Assembly (NCBI GenBank): GCA_017428155.1
Contig: JAFRRJ010000004.1
Coordinates: 1-64,000 of the forward strand
Length of the DNA stretch: 64,000 nucleotides
From: Clostridiales bacterium
Lineage (GTDB): Bacteria; Bacillota; Clostridia; Saccharofermentanales; Saccharofermentanaceae
Direction: 5' to 3'
Shown here in pieces: positions 50,982 through 60,395 of this stretch (position 1 is its first letter; each line of letters opens with the position of its first letter). Both the position numbers and the translations under genes were made by a program. Below the pieces are notes generated by a model, which saw only the letters and a list, made by a program, of their open reading frames with translations, was not told where the DNA came from and searched no databases.

Positions 50982-51899
50982 TTATCCCCCGAAATTCCCT
51001 ATTAATCTGACTTCTCTTTCAAGTCGTACGCCCGAGTTCTCGAAAACCTTATCCGACACATAATCCATCAGCCTTTTTATGTCAGAAGCATTCGCCCTGC
51101 CGCCGTTATTCACGACAAAACCCGCATGCTTCGGCGATACCTGGGCACCTGAATCGTCAAGCGCAAATCCCTTAAGTCCGGCCTCCTCAATGAGTCTGGC
51201 CGCAAAATAGCCTTCCGGTCTCTTGAATGTGGATCCCGCAGAAGGCACATCAAGAGGCTGGCTTGTTGTCCTTCTAACGCGGAGGTCTTCGACCAGCGCG
51301 GTTATCTCGTCTTTATTTCCTTTGGAAAGCACTGCCTCAAATCCCAGAATAACAGCAGTCTTCCCTTCAGAATCCAGTCTTTCAAAAAGACTCTTTCTGT
51401 ATCCGAATTCACATAGACCGTTATCTATATTTTGAACTGCGGTCCCGTCCCAGCAGCTTACGCTCTTGATTAGATCTGATATCTGTCCTCCGTAAGCTCC
51501 GGCATTCATGAATACCGCGCCTCCGCATGAACCGGGGATCCCGCAGGCAAACTCGGCACCTGTAAGCGAGAGTTCTGCGCAGTAGGATCCGAATCTTGCG
51601 AAGGGAAGTCCGGCACCTGCAGATACAATTACTTTTCCGTCATCTGTCTCTTCAGAGGAAAGATCACTCATGTTCCTGCCTATCCTTATGACAAGACCGT
51701 TAAAACCCTCATCCGAGATAAGACAGTTGGATCCGTTGCCGAGGACGAACACATCCAGGTTCATCTCCCCTGCCCACTTGAAAAGCGATGCCACTTCATC
51801 AGCATTTGAGGGCTCTGCAAAATATCTCGCCGGACCGCCGCATCGGAAGGTTGAATATCCCGCAAGCGGGACATTTTCGAGAATACTGATATCAGCCAT
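50982..51899 (-). CDS. murB: UDP-N-acetylenolpyruvoylglucosamine reductase
   Basis: A 305-residue FAD enzyme that makes UDP-MurNAc for peptidoglycan. FAD-binding elements are STFRCGGPA, VLGNGSNCLISD and GIPGSCGGAVFMNAGAYGG. The active-site Ser lies in PSAGSTFKRPEG, which also marks a type II MurB. It overlaps the hprK stop by 8 nt and precedes rapZ by 3 nt, in the usual clostridial order. Confidence 0.97.
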   Translation of the reverse strand: MADISILENVPLAGYSTFRCGGPARYFAEPSNADEVASLFKWAGEMNLDVFVLGNGSNCLISDEGFNGLVIRIGRNMSDLSSEETDDGKVIVSAGAGLPFARFGSYCAELSLTGAEFACGIPGSCGGAVFMNAGAYGGQISDLIKSVSCWDGTAVQNIDNGLCEFGYRKSLFERLDSEGKTAVILGFEAVLSKGNKDEITALVEDLRVRRTTSQPLDVPSAGSTFKRPEGYFAARLIEEAGLKGFALDDSGAQVSPKHAGFVVNNGGRANASDIKRLMDYVSDKVFENSGVRLEREVRLIGNFGG

Positions 51900-52824
51900 C
51901 TAAAGACTTACCCGGGAAGACTCTCGATACAAGATCCTGTGCGGCATTATAGCCCATCTTCTTGACTCTGTAGTTAATGGCTGCAGCTTCGACAATTATC
52001 GCAAGGTTACGTCCGGGTCCTACAGGAATGGTAACTGAAGGCACCTTTATTCCGAGGATGTCTGTCGTCTCTTCTGTAAGGCCTAATCTGTCGTATGTCT
52101 TCTTCTCATCCCAGAGTTCGAGATTGATTACGAAGTCGATATTCTCCTGCTGCTTAACAGCGGATACACCGTAGAGTTCCTTAACGTCCAGGATACCGAT
52201 ACCGCGGATCTCGATAAGGTGCTTGATAACATCCGGTGCACGACCGAGAAGTGTCGTCTCGGACACTTTGCGGATCTCGATCTGGTCATCGGCAATAAGT
52301 CTGTGTCCTCTCTTTACGATCTCCAGAGCAGTCTCTGATTTACCTACGCCGGACTCGCCCAGGATCAGGATACCTTCACCGTTTACTTCAACAAGAACGC
52401 CGTGCATGGATACACGCGGAGCAAGCTCCATCTTGAGGTACTTAACAAGCTCGGACGAGAAGTCTGATGTGGCCTGAGATGTCCTCAATACAGGTGTCTG
52501 ATACTTTCTTGCTGCGTCAAGTATCTCCTTATGCACCTTATGGTCACGCGTAACGATAAGTGCAGGGATGTTCTTCTCAAAAAGAGCCGATACCGACTTC
52601 GCCCTCTCTTCCGTAGAGAGGTTATCAAGGTAAGCGTGCTCCATGTTGCCGATCATCTGGATTCGGTCAGGACCGAAGTGATCGTAATAACCTGCAAGCT
52701 GCAGGCCGGGTCTCGTGACATCGGCTACGCAGATCCTTCTTGATTCAATATCACCTGAATCGTAAACGACCTCTAAGTTATAGGCTTTTACGATCTCTGA
52801 TAAAAAGACGCTCGAGAAAGGCAT
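51892..52824 (-). CDS. hprK: HPr kinase/phosphorylase
   Basis: A 310-residue enzyme that phosphorylates or dephosphorylates Ser46 of HPr and so sets carbon catabolite control with CcpA. The P-loop is GESGVGKS (156-163), the catalytic His is in SMHGVL (141), and the HPrK signature LIEIRGIGILDVKELYG lies at about 203-219. The N-terminal domain is complete. It starts 27 nt after the cellodextrin phosphorylase stop, with GGAGG before the ATG and no terminator between. Confidence 0.97.
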   Translation of the reverse strand: MPFSSVFLSEIVKAYNLEVVYDSGDIESRRICVADVTRPGLQLAGYYDHFGPDRIQMIGNMEHAYLDNLSTEERAKSVSALFEKNIPALIVTRDHKVHKEILDAARKYQTPVLRTSQATSDFSSELVKYLKMELAPRVSMHGVLVEVNGEGILILGESGVGKSETALEIVKRGHRLIADDQIEIRKVSETTLLGRAPDVIKHLIEIRGIGILDVKELYGVSAVKQQENIDFVINLELWDEKKTYDRLGLTEETTDILGIKVPSVTIPVGPGRNLAIIVEAAAINYRVKKMGYNAAQDLVSRVFPGKSLDG

Positions 52825-52851
52825 TTTTCTATTACCTCCGGATTAATCCCC

Positions 52852-55839
52852 TTAGAAGCTGATCTCAACCTGATGTGTCTTGCCGTCTGTTGCAACAGGA
52901 AGAAGTGTGCCATCTACTGCCGCGCCGTCAAGAGAGACCTTAATGCCGTCCTGTGCACGGATAAAGCCTTCAGGCTTAGTGATGTGGATATCATAAGTTG
53001 TTCCGCAGACGGAGACCTTAACATCAAGCTTTCTGTCGGTCTGTCTGAGGATAGGCTCTACTCTTAAACCATCGCTTGTGAACTCAACGCCGAAGCACTG
53101 GAAGAGTGAGAGCAGGAGCCATGTGGAAGTACCGGAAAGTGTAGGTCCGATATTCTCGCCCGTCTGACTATTGTTGTACTGTGTACACCATCTGGGGTTG
53201 CCGCATGTGGCAAAAGGTGTCTTGAGTGTAGCATAAGGCAGGATCTTATCGATGATCCAGTAAGCAGTATCAGCAAGTCTGGAAGCCAGTGCCTCATCCT
53301 TAACAGTCTTTGCGGCACCGAGCATAGCTGAGCATGCCATCATGTTGGCGTGCTTGAATACACCGCCGTTCTCACGGTCACCCGGGAAGTAGAGTGCTAC
53401 GTCGATCTTCGGAGCGATCCTCGGATAATCAACCGTAGAGCAGAGTCTGAAGCCGTACGGTGTCTTCAGATATTTATCAAGTGAATCGAGCATAATGCTG
53501 ATCTCCTCCTCAGATGCAACGCCTGCCAGGAGTGACCAGGAGAAGCTGTTGAGGAAATATGTGCCGGGATGACCCTCTTCAACTGCGAGTCCGTCGCCCT
53601 TTGCACCGAGATAAGAGACGTCTGTCATGTCTTTTCTGTTGAAGAGCACTCTGCAATAGAAGTCATCCTTCCAGCAGTACTGTCTGAGGTTAGCTGCGAG
53701 CTTGTCTGAAAGCTGCTTCATATCATCTGCAGCAGAGTCTCCGGTCTTTCTGAACATTGTCTCTGCAGCATCCAAAGCAACCTTTAGAAGGAACCCGTTC
53801 ATTACGGACTCTGAGAATTCGGAATCGAAAGGAACCTCACCGTAAGCCTTGCCTGATTCGGCGAGCTGCTCTTTGTATGCTTCAATCTTATCTTTACCGG
53901 AAATGCAGTCCGGATCGACTCTTAAGCAGTCATTCCAGTCAGCGCGGTCGATAAGCGGAATACCATGCTTGCCCAAAGAGACCCTGCCGCTGTACATAAG
54001 GATAGCCTTGATCGTATCCTTAAGCTTTCTCTTAACACCGGCATCGGCTCTTCTTTTCTTTGTGCCTGCCATGACGAACTCCTCTTCGAGGATTGCATAA
54101 TCGTCCGTAAGGCCAAGATATCTGTCTAATGCCTGCAAGAGCCAGAGACCGTCATCTGACCACCAGCCGGGTTCTTTTCCAAGCCAGTAGAAGTTATGGT
54201 TTGTAAACCCGTCTTCGTAAACGTTCTCGATCCATCCTGCGAGCATCGTCTTTACGAATTCCGTATTGCCCATTCCTGCGAAATAATACATGGAAGCGAA
54301 GATGTCCTGGATCTCTCTGAAGCCGATCTCACGGTAGCCCTTCTGTGTCCAGTCCAAAGATCTGGATACGAATGTCTGATAGAAGACCTGGAAAGGAAGG
54401 TTGTTGTTTACATAAGCTTCGAAGTTTTTATCCTCGTGCTCGATCTTCATGTAGTTTGCATACTTGCCTGTGAAGTCGATAACGTCCTGAAGGTCTCTTG
54501 CAAGATTAGCGGGATCCTTGATGTAGTTCGCAACTGCCTCTGCCTCTTCAGCAGGTGTCTTGTCAACTACAAAGTTATCATTTGCGCAGTTTGAAGAAAG
54601 ACATGTGATGTTGTCAACACGGACAGAGCCGTTTGCCTTGACCGTAAACGGTGTGGATGTCGCAAAGAATCCGGGACCTTTTCTTGAGGGTCTTGAAGCC
54701 AAAGGATATATGAATTCCGGCTTCTGGAGACTTCCCGAACCTACAAAGTCAGCATATCTTACGCTGTACTGGTCAGGGAAGAAATTGCCGTCATCAGTAT
54801 GGACAACAGTCTCGTTGAAACTTATGTCAAACTTGATCCACTTGGGGTTGGGGTCAGTGCTTACGGCGCGGATCTCATTATCTTCGTTGAAGAAAACATT
54901 GGACTCTGAAATAACAGTCGTAAAGATGACATCCTCCGAGAGCGCGTGTGTCGCCCTTGTTCCGAACATGCCTGTGCAGACAACTCTCAGATCCTTATCC
55001 TCTGAAGTAATATTCTCGATATCGATCAACTGGGCTTCGCTTGCAACCGGAAGGCCCTCTCTCTGGGGAACTATAAAGATCGTTCTCTTGATGTTAAGAC
55101 CACACTCAAGTTCGTAGCTGATCGTCGTTCTGTTCTGTGAATGTACCGTACGGATCTTCTTAAGTCCATCGGCAACTGCCGCACCTGACCAAAAGATCTG
55201 CTTGCCGTTCTCGAGGAGGTAGAACTGGCGGTTAGCAGGGAATCCGTTCTCTTCGGGGAGATAATCCCATCTTGTCGCGAGAACCTGTGTGTCGGCATGT
55301 GATCTGAAAGATCCGCCGCCCATTGCATCTACCGCACTCTTAGGTGTTGACTGCAGAGGATAGTCAAATCCGATACGGTTGCCGATCAGCATATTTGTAT
55401 AATAGTGAGGTCCGGGTGAAGGTGTGGAAGGGTCGAAAGTGAGTTCGCCCTTATCGTTGAGCTCACCGCCCCAGGATTCAGTGCTGCCGATAAGCTCTGC
55501 GCATCTGTCAATAACCTTACCGTCAAAGGATGCTTCGGAAACTGTACCGGCTTTCTCAGTCAAAGCCTTAATGCCGTCATCACTCTTGATGAGGAGGATG
55601 CTCGATCCTTCGCTGAAGGTCTTTGTGAACGGCTCGAAAATAACATCGTCTGAAGCAAGGATGTTAACTGCCATGCTGTCGAACTTCAAACCGGAAACAC
55701 CAAGAACTACAGGCTCTTTGCCAAAACTGACATACTGTGCGGAGATGCCGCCCTTAACATTGTCATCACCGAATTTCTTCAGCAAAAGCGCCTTGGCAGG
55801 ACATCTTTCTCCTCTAGCCTTCTCACCGATGTAACCCAT
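52852..55839 (-). CDS. cellodextrin phosphorylase (GH94)
   Basis: A 995-residue GH94 enzyme that splits cellodextrins with phosphate into glucose-1-phosphate and a shortened chain, saving ATP. From memory it resembles the Clostridium thermocellum enzyme over the whole length, including PGPHYYTNMLIGNRIGF, GSFRSHADTQVLATRWD, ENGFPANRQFYL and GYREIGFREIQD. The catalytic acid is the Asp of DRADWNDC near residue 632. No signal peptide, so it acts on imported chains. It has GGAGG before the ATG and a TATAAT (55880-55875) upstream of its own. It follows the cellobiose phosphorylase gene and precedes hprK. Confidence 0.93.
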   Translation of the reverse strand: MGYIGEKARGERCPAKALLLKKFGDDNVKGGISAQYVSFGKEPVVLGVSGLKFDSMAVNILASDDVIFEPFTKTFSEGSSILLIKSDDGIKALTEKAGTVSEASFDGKVIDRCAELIGSTESWGGELNDKGELTFDPSTPSPGPHYYTNMLIGNRIGFDYPLQSTPKSAVDAMGGGSFRSHADTQVLATRWDYLPEENGFPANRQFYLLENGKQIFWSGAAVADGLKKIRTVHSQNRTTISYELECGLNIKRTIFIVPQREGLPVASEAQLIDIENITSEDKDLRVVCTGMFGTRATHALSEDVIFTTVISESNVFFNEDNEIRAVSTDPNPKWIKFDISFNETVVHTDDGNFFPDQYSVRYADFVGSGSLQKPEFIYPLASRPSRKGPGFFATSTPFTVKANGSVRVDNITCLSSNCANDNFVVDKTPAEEAEAVANYIKDPANLARDLQDVIDFTGKYANYMKIEHEDKNFEAYVNNNLPFQVFYQTFVSRSLDWTQKGYREIGFREIQDIFASMYYFAGMGNTEFVKTMLAGWIENVYEDGFTNHNFYWLGKEPGWWSDDGLWLLQALDRYLGLTDDYAILEEEFVMAGTKKRRADAGVKRKLKDTIKAILMYSGRVSLGKHGIPLIDRADWNDCLRVDPDCISGKDKIEAYKEQLAESGKAYGEVPFDSEFSESVMNGFLLKVALDAAETMFRKTGDSAADDMKQLSDKLAANLRQYCWKDDFYCRVLFNRKDMTDVSYLGAKGDGLAVEEGHPGTYFLNSFSWSLLAGVASEEEISIMLDSLDKYLKTPYGFRLCSTVDYPRIAPKIDVALYFPGDRENGGVFKHANMMACSAMLGAAKTVKDEALASRLADTAYWIIDKILPYATLKTPFATCGNPRWCTQYNNSQTGENIGPTLSGTSTWLLLSLFQCFGVEFTSDGLRVEPILRQTDRKLDVKVSVCGTTYDIHITKPEGFIRAQDGIKVSLDGAAVDGTLLPVATDGKTHQVEISF

Positions 55840-55874
55840 ATTAATCCTCCACGTGAAATAAAAATAATATGCTG

Positions 55875-55880
55875 ATTATA
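55875..55880 (-). promoter_or_regulatory. -10 element before the cellodextrin phosphorylase gene
   Basis: TATAAT on the minus strand, just downstream of the cellobiose phosphorylase terminator. A candidate -35 (TTGAAG) is only 15 bp upstream and inside the terminator stem, so the promoter is uncertain. Confidence 0.4.
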
Positions 55881-55885
55881 GCAAG

Positions 55886-55919
55886 AAACCCCGCACTTCA
55901 AAAGTGAATTGCGGGGTTT
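55886..55919 (-). terminator. terminator after the cellobiose phosphorylase gene
   Basis: AAACCCCGCA (55886-55895) pairs with TGCGGGGTTT (55910-55919). Minus-strand RNA runs into GGTTTCTTGC, a modest T run. Some read-through into cellodextrin phosphorylase is likely. Confidence 0.8.
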
Positions 55920-55962
55920 TGACGAATAATTGACTTAAATACCCAATAACGGATATATGTCC

Positions 55963-58452
55963 TTAGCCGAGAACGGCTTCGACTGTGTGTGTCCGGCCGT
56001 CGCCTGCTACGGGAACGATGCATCCGTCGATCTCATTGCCGTCTACAACAAGCTTCTTAACGCCTTTGCAAACGTGATCAGGGTTCTTGATCGTGATCTC
56101 GTAGATGTCGCCCCTGAACTTACGCTCAACGGTAAATCCGTCCCATGCGGAAGGGATTGAAGGATCGACTCTCAGACCGTCAAATTCAGGCTTGATGCCG
56201 AGGATGTACTGTGAGATTGCAACCATGTTCCATGCAGCAGTACCCGTAAGCCAGGAGTTCTTGCCCTGACCGAAGTTCTTTGCATCCTTGCCGCCGATCA
56301 TCTGACCGTAAACATAAGGTTCAGTCTTGTGGATATCTGATGTCTCCTCAGTGAAAGCAGGAGCGATCTTTGAGTAGTACTCGAACGCCTTCTCTCCTCT
56401 GCCCGCATAAGCTTCTGCACAGATGATCCATGCGTTGTTGTGTGTGAAGATACCTGCATTCTCCTTGTATCCGCCCGGATATGTGGAGATCTCGCCGTAC
56501 TGGATATAGTACTTAGTGAAAGCGGGGTTGTTGAGGACAAGACCGTACTCACAGTTAAGATATTTATCGATGGAGTTAAGTGTCTTGATGTCAGCTCCTA
56601 CATCCTTTCCGATCTCGGACATAACAGCGAATCCCTGGGGTTCGATAAAGATCTTACCCTCTTCGCACTCGCTTGAGCCCATCTTCTCGCCGTTTGCGTC
56701 ATAAGCTCTTAAGAACCACTCGCCGTCGAAAGCAGACTCCATCGTGTTCTTCTTCATCTTGTCGATCTCAGCCTGTGCCTTAGCTGCCTCATCAGCCTTG
56801 CCGAGATGCTCTAAGATACCGACATAAGCAGGACCTGTGTATGTGAAGAGCGCTGCAACGAATACAGACTCTGCAATCTTTGAATATCCGCCCTCTGCCT
56901 TGAACTTGGGATTGGTGTATGTCTGGAAAGATTCACCGGGTGTGTCGGAGAAGCATGACAGGTTGATGCAGTCATTCCAGTCGGCACGCATTGCAAGAGG
57001 CAGTCCGTGAGGTCCGAGGTTATTTACGATGTGATAGAACGATACGTTCAGGTGGTCGAGCATTGTGTGCTTGCCTTCCGGATCGTCATCGAAAGGAACA
57101 TTGGCATCGAGGATACCCCAGTCGCCTGTCTCCTTGATATAAGCTGCAACGGAAAGGATCATCCAGAGCGGGTCATCTGAGAAGTCTCCGCCGATGTCAG
57201 CGTTGCCCTTCTTTGTAAGAGGCTGATACTGGTGATAGCATCCGCCGTCTGAAAGCTGTGTTGAAGCGATGTCGATAAGTCTTGCTCTTGCACGGTCAGG
57301 GATCTGGTGTACAAATCCGAGGATATCCTGGTTGGAATCTCTGAAGCCCATGCCTCTTCCGATTCCGGACTCGAAGTAGGAAGCGGAACGTGAAAGGTTG
57401 AATGTAACCATGCACTGATACTGGTTCCAGATGTTGACCATACGGTTGACCTTGTCATCAGGCGTATCGACTTTGTAGATCGAGAGGAGGTTGTCCCATG
57501 TTGTGCGGAGTTCCTCAAGTCCTTTGGCAACCTTTTCGGGTGTGTTGAACTTGTCGATCATGGCATATGCCTTCTCCTTGTTGAGGACCCACTGTTCTCT
57601 TGTAAGAAGGTTTGCAGGCTTTTCTGCTGCGAACTTTTTGTCCTGCGGGTTCTCGGCATATCCTAGGATATAGATCAATATCTTGCTCTCACCGGGTGCA
57701 AGAGTGATCTTCTTGTAGTGTGAAGCGATCGGAGACCAGCCGTCAGCAAAGGAGTTTGAAGCCTTGCCTGCCTTGACTGTCTCAGGGTTGTCCCAGCCGT
57801 TATAGATACTTCCGAGGAAAGCGTCACGGTCTGTGTCATAACCGTCGATATCGTCATTTACTGTATAGAAAGCGTAGTGATTACGTCTGTCTCTGTATTC
57901 AGTTACGTGATAGATAGTAGATCCTTCGATCTCAACACGGCCTGTCGAGAAGTTTCTCTGGAAGTTTGTGCAGTCATCCTGCGCATCCCAAAGGCACCAC
58001 TCTGCCATCGAAAAGAGCGCGAATTCCTTTGCTTCGGCACTCTCGTTCGTGAGAACGACCTGCTGTACCTCACCATCGTAATTCTGAGGAACGAAGAAAG
58101 TTACTTCGGCCTTAAGACCGTTCTTCTTGCCTTCGATGATGGTGTAGCCCATGCCGTGACGGCATTCATATTCATCGAGTTCAGTCTTTACCGGAGACCA
58201 GCCGGGATTCCAGACAGTGCCGTTGTCATTGATGTAGAAATAACGGCCGCCCATATCAAGAGGTACATTGTTATAACGGTAACGGGTAATTCTTCTGAGC
58301 CTTGCATCCATATAGAAGCTGTAGCCGCCGGCTGTGTTTGATATCAGTGAGAAAAAGCCCTGGTTGCCCAGATAATTGATCCAAGGATAAGGTGTTTTGG
58401 GGGTGTTGATAACGTATTCTTTTCTTGAGTCATCGAAATGCCCGAATTTCAT
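55963..58452 (-). CDS. cellobiose phosphorylase (GH94)
   Basis: An 829-residue GH94 enzyme that converts cellobiose and phosphate to glucose-1-phosphate and glucose. It has the family start [15 protein letters not shown], then [20 protein letters not shown] and [13 protein letters not shown]. The catalytic Asp is in MRADWNDC near residue 491, as in the well-studied Cellvibrio/Cellulomonas enzymes (Asp490). No signal peptide: cytoplasmic. GGAGG and a TATAAT at 58481-58476 precede the ATG. Products feed the phosphohexomutase (19.4 kb) and the glucokinase (31.6 kb) genes. Confidence 0.96.
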   Translation of the reverse strand: MKFGHFDDSRKEYVINTPKTPYPWINYLGNQGFFSLISNTAGGYSFYMDARLRRITRYRYNNVPLDMGGRYFYINDNGTVWNPGWSPVKTELDEYECRHGMGYTIIEGKKNGLKAEVTFFVPQNYDGEVQQVVLTNESAEAKEFALFSMAEWCLWDAQDDCTNFQRNFSTGRVEIEGSTIYHVTEYRDRRNHYAFYTVNDDIDGYDTDRDAFLGSIYNGWDNPETVKAGKASNSFADGWSPIASHYKKITLAPGESKILIYILGYAENPQDKKFAAEKPANLLTREQWVLNKEKAYAMIDKFNTPEKVAKGLEELRTTWDNLLSIYKVDTPDDKVNRMVNIWNQYQCMVTFNLSRSASYFESGIGRGMGFRDSNQDILGFVHQIPDRARARLIDIASTQLSDGGCYHQYQPLTKKGNADIGGDFSDDPLWMILSVAAYIKETGDWGILDANVPFDDDPEGKHTMLDHLNVSFYHIVNNLGPHGLPLAMRADWNDCINLSCFSDTPGESFQTYTNPKFKAEGGYSKIAESVFVAALFTYTGPAYVGILEHLGKADEAAKAQAEIDKMKKNTMESAFDGEWFLRAYDANGEKMGSSECEEGKIFIEPQGFAVMSEIGKDVGADIKTLNSIDKYLNCEYGLVLNNPAFTKYYIQYGEISTYPGGYKENAGIFTHNNAWIICAEAYAGRGEKAFEYYSKIAPAFTEETSDIHKTEPYVYGQMIGGKDAKNFGQGKNSWLTGTAAWNMVAISQYILGIKPEFDGLRVDPSIPSAWDGFTVERKFRGDIYEITIKNPDHVCKGVKKLVVDGNEIDGCIVPVAGDGRTHTVEAVLG

Positions 58453-58761
58453 ATTTCTTGCCTCCGTACTGAAAAATTATAAGTACTCAAAAAATGCCTG
58501 AAAGCACCTAATTATCTTACACTATCCGAAAATCGATTTAAACAAACCAAATATGAACTTTCTATGTTTTATATCTTAATTTTGTTAGACTTTACCGATT
58601 ATCTCCTGCTCTCCTAAGAACGCCTTGAGAGCTTCTCTTACTGACTGTCTGCCGCCCGTTTTTGTCCGGCTTTTCTTTGCTTTGGATATTTATCAATATT
58701 ATTGCTTTTTGCCCGTTAAGCCTGACGCGTTTTTTGAGGATTCAACCTTTTCGAGCAATAT
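58453..58761 (-). promoter_or_regulatory. cellobiose phosphorylase promoter region
   Basis: TATAAT (58481-58476, minus strand) lies about 25 nt before the cellobiose phosphorylase start, with TTTCAG 16 bp upstream as a poor -35. The rest is AT-rich, with no gene that I can support and no clear cre operator. A 34-codon open stretch at 58585-58689 ends in a stop but has no start codon; see findings. Confidence 0.5.
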
Positions 58762-58802
58762 AAAAACTGTCCCAAAACAGATAACGCTTTGAGACAGTTT
58801 TT
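58762..58802 (-). terminator. terminator after the solute-binding protein gene
   Basis: AAAAACTGTC (58762-58771) pairs perfectly with GACAGTTTTT (58793-58802), with CAAA/TTTG extending inward, and minus-strand RNA ends in TTTTTAT. Confidence 0.85.
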
Positions 58803-58831
58803 GTAAGTTCATGTTAACGTCCGGATAAAGA

Positions 58832-60247
58832 CTACTCGATAAGACCCTTCTCACTCAGCTGATCCTCAAGGGCATCCTTCGCGTCTTTTACAGACTCAAA
58901 AGAACCCTCGCAGTAAGGACCTACAACCGAGTTAAATGCCTTGTTGTAACTATCCTCATCGACCACAACGACTGATGCATCGGCTTTCATTGCCGCATCG
59001 AGAAGCACAGGATAAGGATTCTGACCTCCGAGCCACTCGAGAGCGAACTTGTCATCAGCGGCTGCAGATGTCATGAGCTTAATGTTGTTAACGAACTCGC
59101 CGTTGTTAACCATATCCTTAAGGTTGTCCTCATTGATGCAGACAGCTCTGATGACGTCTGCGGATGTAGCCTTCTTGTCGCAGTACTTGGATGCCATTAC
59201 CCATGCGCCGCCGTTGTAATAGCTTGCAGGTGCAGTTGTGATTCCCCAGTCGCCCGCCGTAGGATTTACGGTTGTTCCCTCACCGGGATTAAGAGCGAGC
59301 TCGTATCTTGCGAACTGGAGTGAACCCCAGTAAGAGACTACGGATTTGTCGGACATCTTATCCTTCCAGGAGTCTGACCACTGCTCGGCACGGAATGTCA
59401 GATCCTCATCGTAGAGCTTCTTTGCGTAGTCAAAATACTCCTCGATCGTAGGATCAACATTGAACTGTCCGTCAAAGATCCAGCCCGACTCACGTGTGCT
59501 CAGATAAGCGTTATATGTCTCTGTGTAGCCGCCGATGAGCTTTACTTCGCCCTCGGATGCTTCGCTGACTTTCCTTGCGGATTCGAGAACTGCATCCCAT
59601 GTTGCAAAACAGGAAGCAAGCTCGCTGGGATCCTGTGTTCCGAGATACTGTTCGGCAACGGATCTCTCATAGAAGACACCGCAGGGGCAGGCTTTCCACG
59701 TAAGACCCTTGATGACACTGTTGTCATCGCTTGCAAATCTGAGTGTGTAATCAAACATATTGGTGCACTCAGAGTAATCGATACCGAGATCGTTTATTGC
59801 GATCGTGTTGTCAGATGCAAGATATTTCCTGGCATATGCCGCATCGCATACGAAGATGTCAGGTGCCTCGTTGCCGTCAGAAAGAACGGCATCAAGCTTC
59901 TCGGTATAAGCACCGTCACTGTTGGAGATCTCAATAAAATCGTAATCGTTTGTCGTGATACCGGCATACTTCTCAGCGAGTCCAATGAACTCGGTGTTAT
60001 AGCCGTAGATCATGAGCTTCCCATCATCCTCATCAGTAACTTCCGCAACCGTCCTCTCGGTATAGCCCTCAATATCGGGCGGTATCTCCGTCGTCTGAGT
60101 TGCAGTAGGAGCTGCTGTAGGTTCAGACTCCTGCGATGATCCGTCGGTATTTACTGTCTGGTTGGGATCAGGCTCATTACAAGCAGTAACGACACCTGCC
60201 ACCATAGCAGCCGCCAGGATCATGGCAAGCAGCTTTTTAATTTTCAT
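58832..60247 (-). CDS. extracellular solute-binding lipoprotein (sugar ABC type)
   Basis: A 471-residue lipoprotein with a signal peptide and lipobox VVTAC (Cys23), a Ser/Thr/Glu linker with TAAPTATQTTEIPP, and a substrate-binding domain of the family-1 sugar-binding type (ADIF/PDIFVCDAAYARKYL, and GGAWVMASKYC near 345). It would capture oligosaccharide at the cell surface for an ABC importer. No permease or ATPase genes adjoin it, so the rest of the transporter is elsewhere. The neighbouring cellobiose phosphorylase suggests a cello-oligosaccharide ligand, which is inference. Confidence 0.85.
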   Translation of the reverse strand: MKIKKLLAMILAAAMVAGVVTACNEPDPNQTVNTDGSSQESEPTAAPTATQTTEIPPDIEGYTERTVAEVTDEDDGKLMIYGYNTEFIGLAEKYAGITTNDYDFIEISNSDGAYTEKLDAVLSDGNEAPDIFVCDAAYARKYLASDNTIAINDLGIDYSECTNMFDYTLRFASDDNSVIKGLTWKACPCGVFYERSVAEQYLGTQDPSELASCFATWDAVLESARKVSEASEGEVKLIGGYTETYNAYLSTRESGWIFDGQFNVDPTIEEYFDYAKKLYDEDLTFRAEQWSDSWKDKMSDKSVVSYWGSLQFARYELALNPGEGTTVNPTAGDWGITTAPASYYNGGAWVMASKYCDKKATSADVIRAVCINEDNLKDMVNNGEFVNNIKLMTSAAADDKFALEWLGGQNPYPVLLDAAMKADASVVVVDEDSYNKAFNSVVGPYCEGSFESVKDAKDALEDQLSEKGLIE

Positions 60248-60294
60248 CGTCTTTTTGCCTCACATAAAAATTTTTTGAACATTTACTTCGAAGC

Positions 60295-60323
60295 ATTTTA
60301 TAACACATTACATTGAAGTTCAA
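60295..60323 (-). promoter_or_regulatory. promoter of the solute-binding protein gene, TTGAAC-17-TAAAAT
   Basis: On the minus strand TTGAAC (60323-60318) and TAAAAT (60300-60295) are 17 bp apart. ATTGAA-G-TTCAAT (60312-60324) is a perfect inverted repeat over the -35, and further TTGAAC/GTTCAA copies lie at 60275-60280 and 60341-60346, so a regulator probably binds here. Confidence 0.6.
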
Positions 60324-60395
60324 TCGCGCTCTATGCAGTTGTTCAAAATGCAAACGGGATTTTTATGCAATTCCGAGAATTTCTTACAATTTATC

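Noticed and set aside
58453..58831. Small RNA or transposon remnant in the 379-nt gap
   Set aside because: No inverted terminal repeats and no stable fold other than the terminator. The coding-like stretch is listed only as a weak finding.
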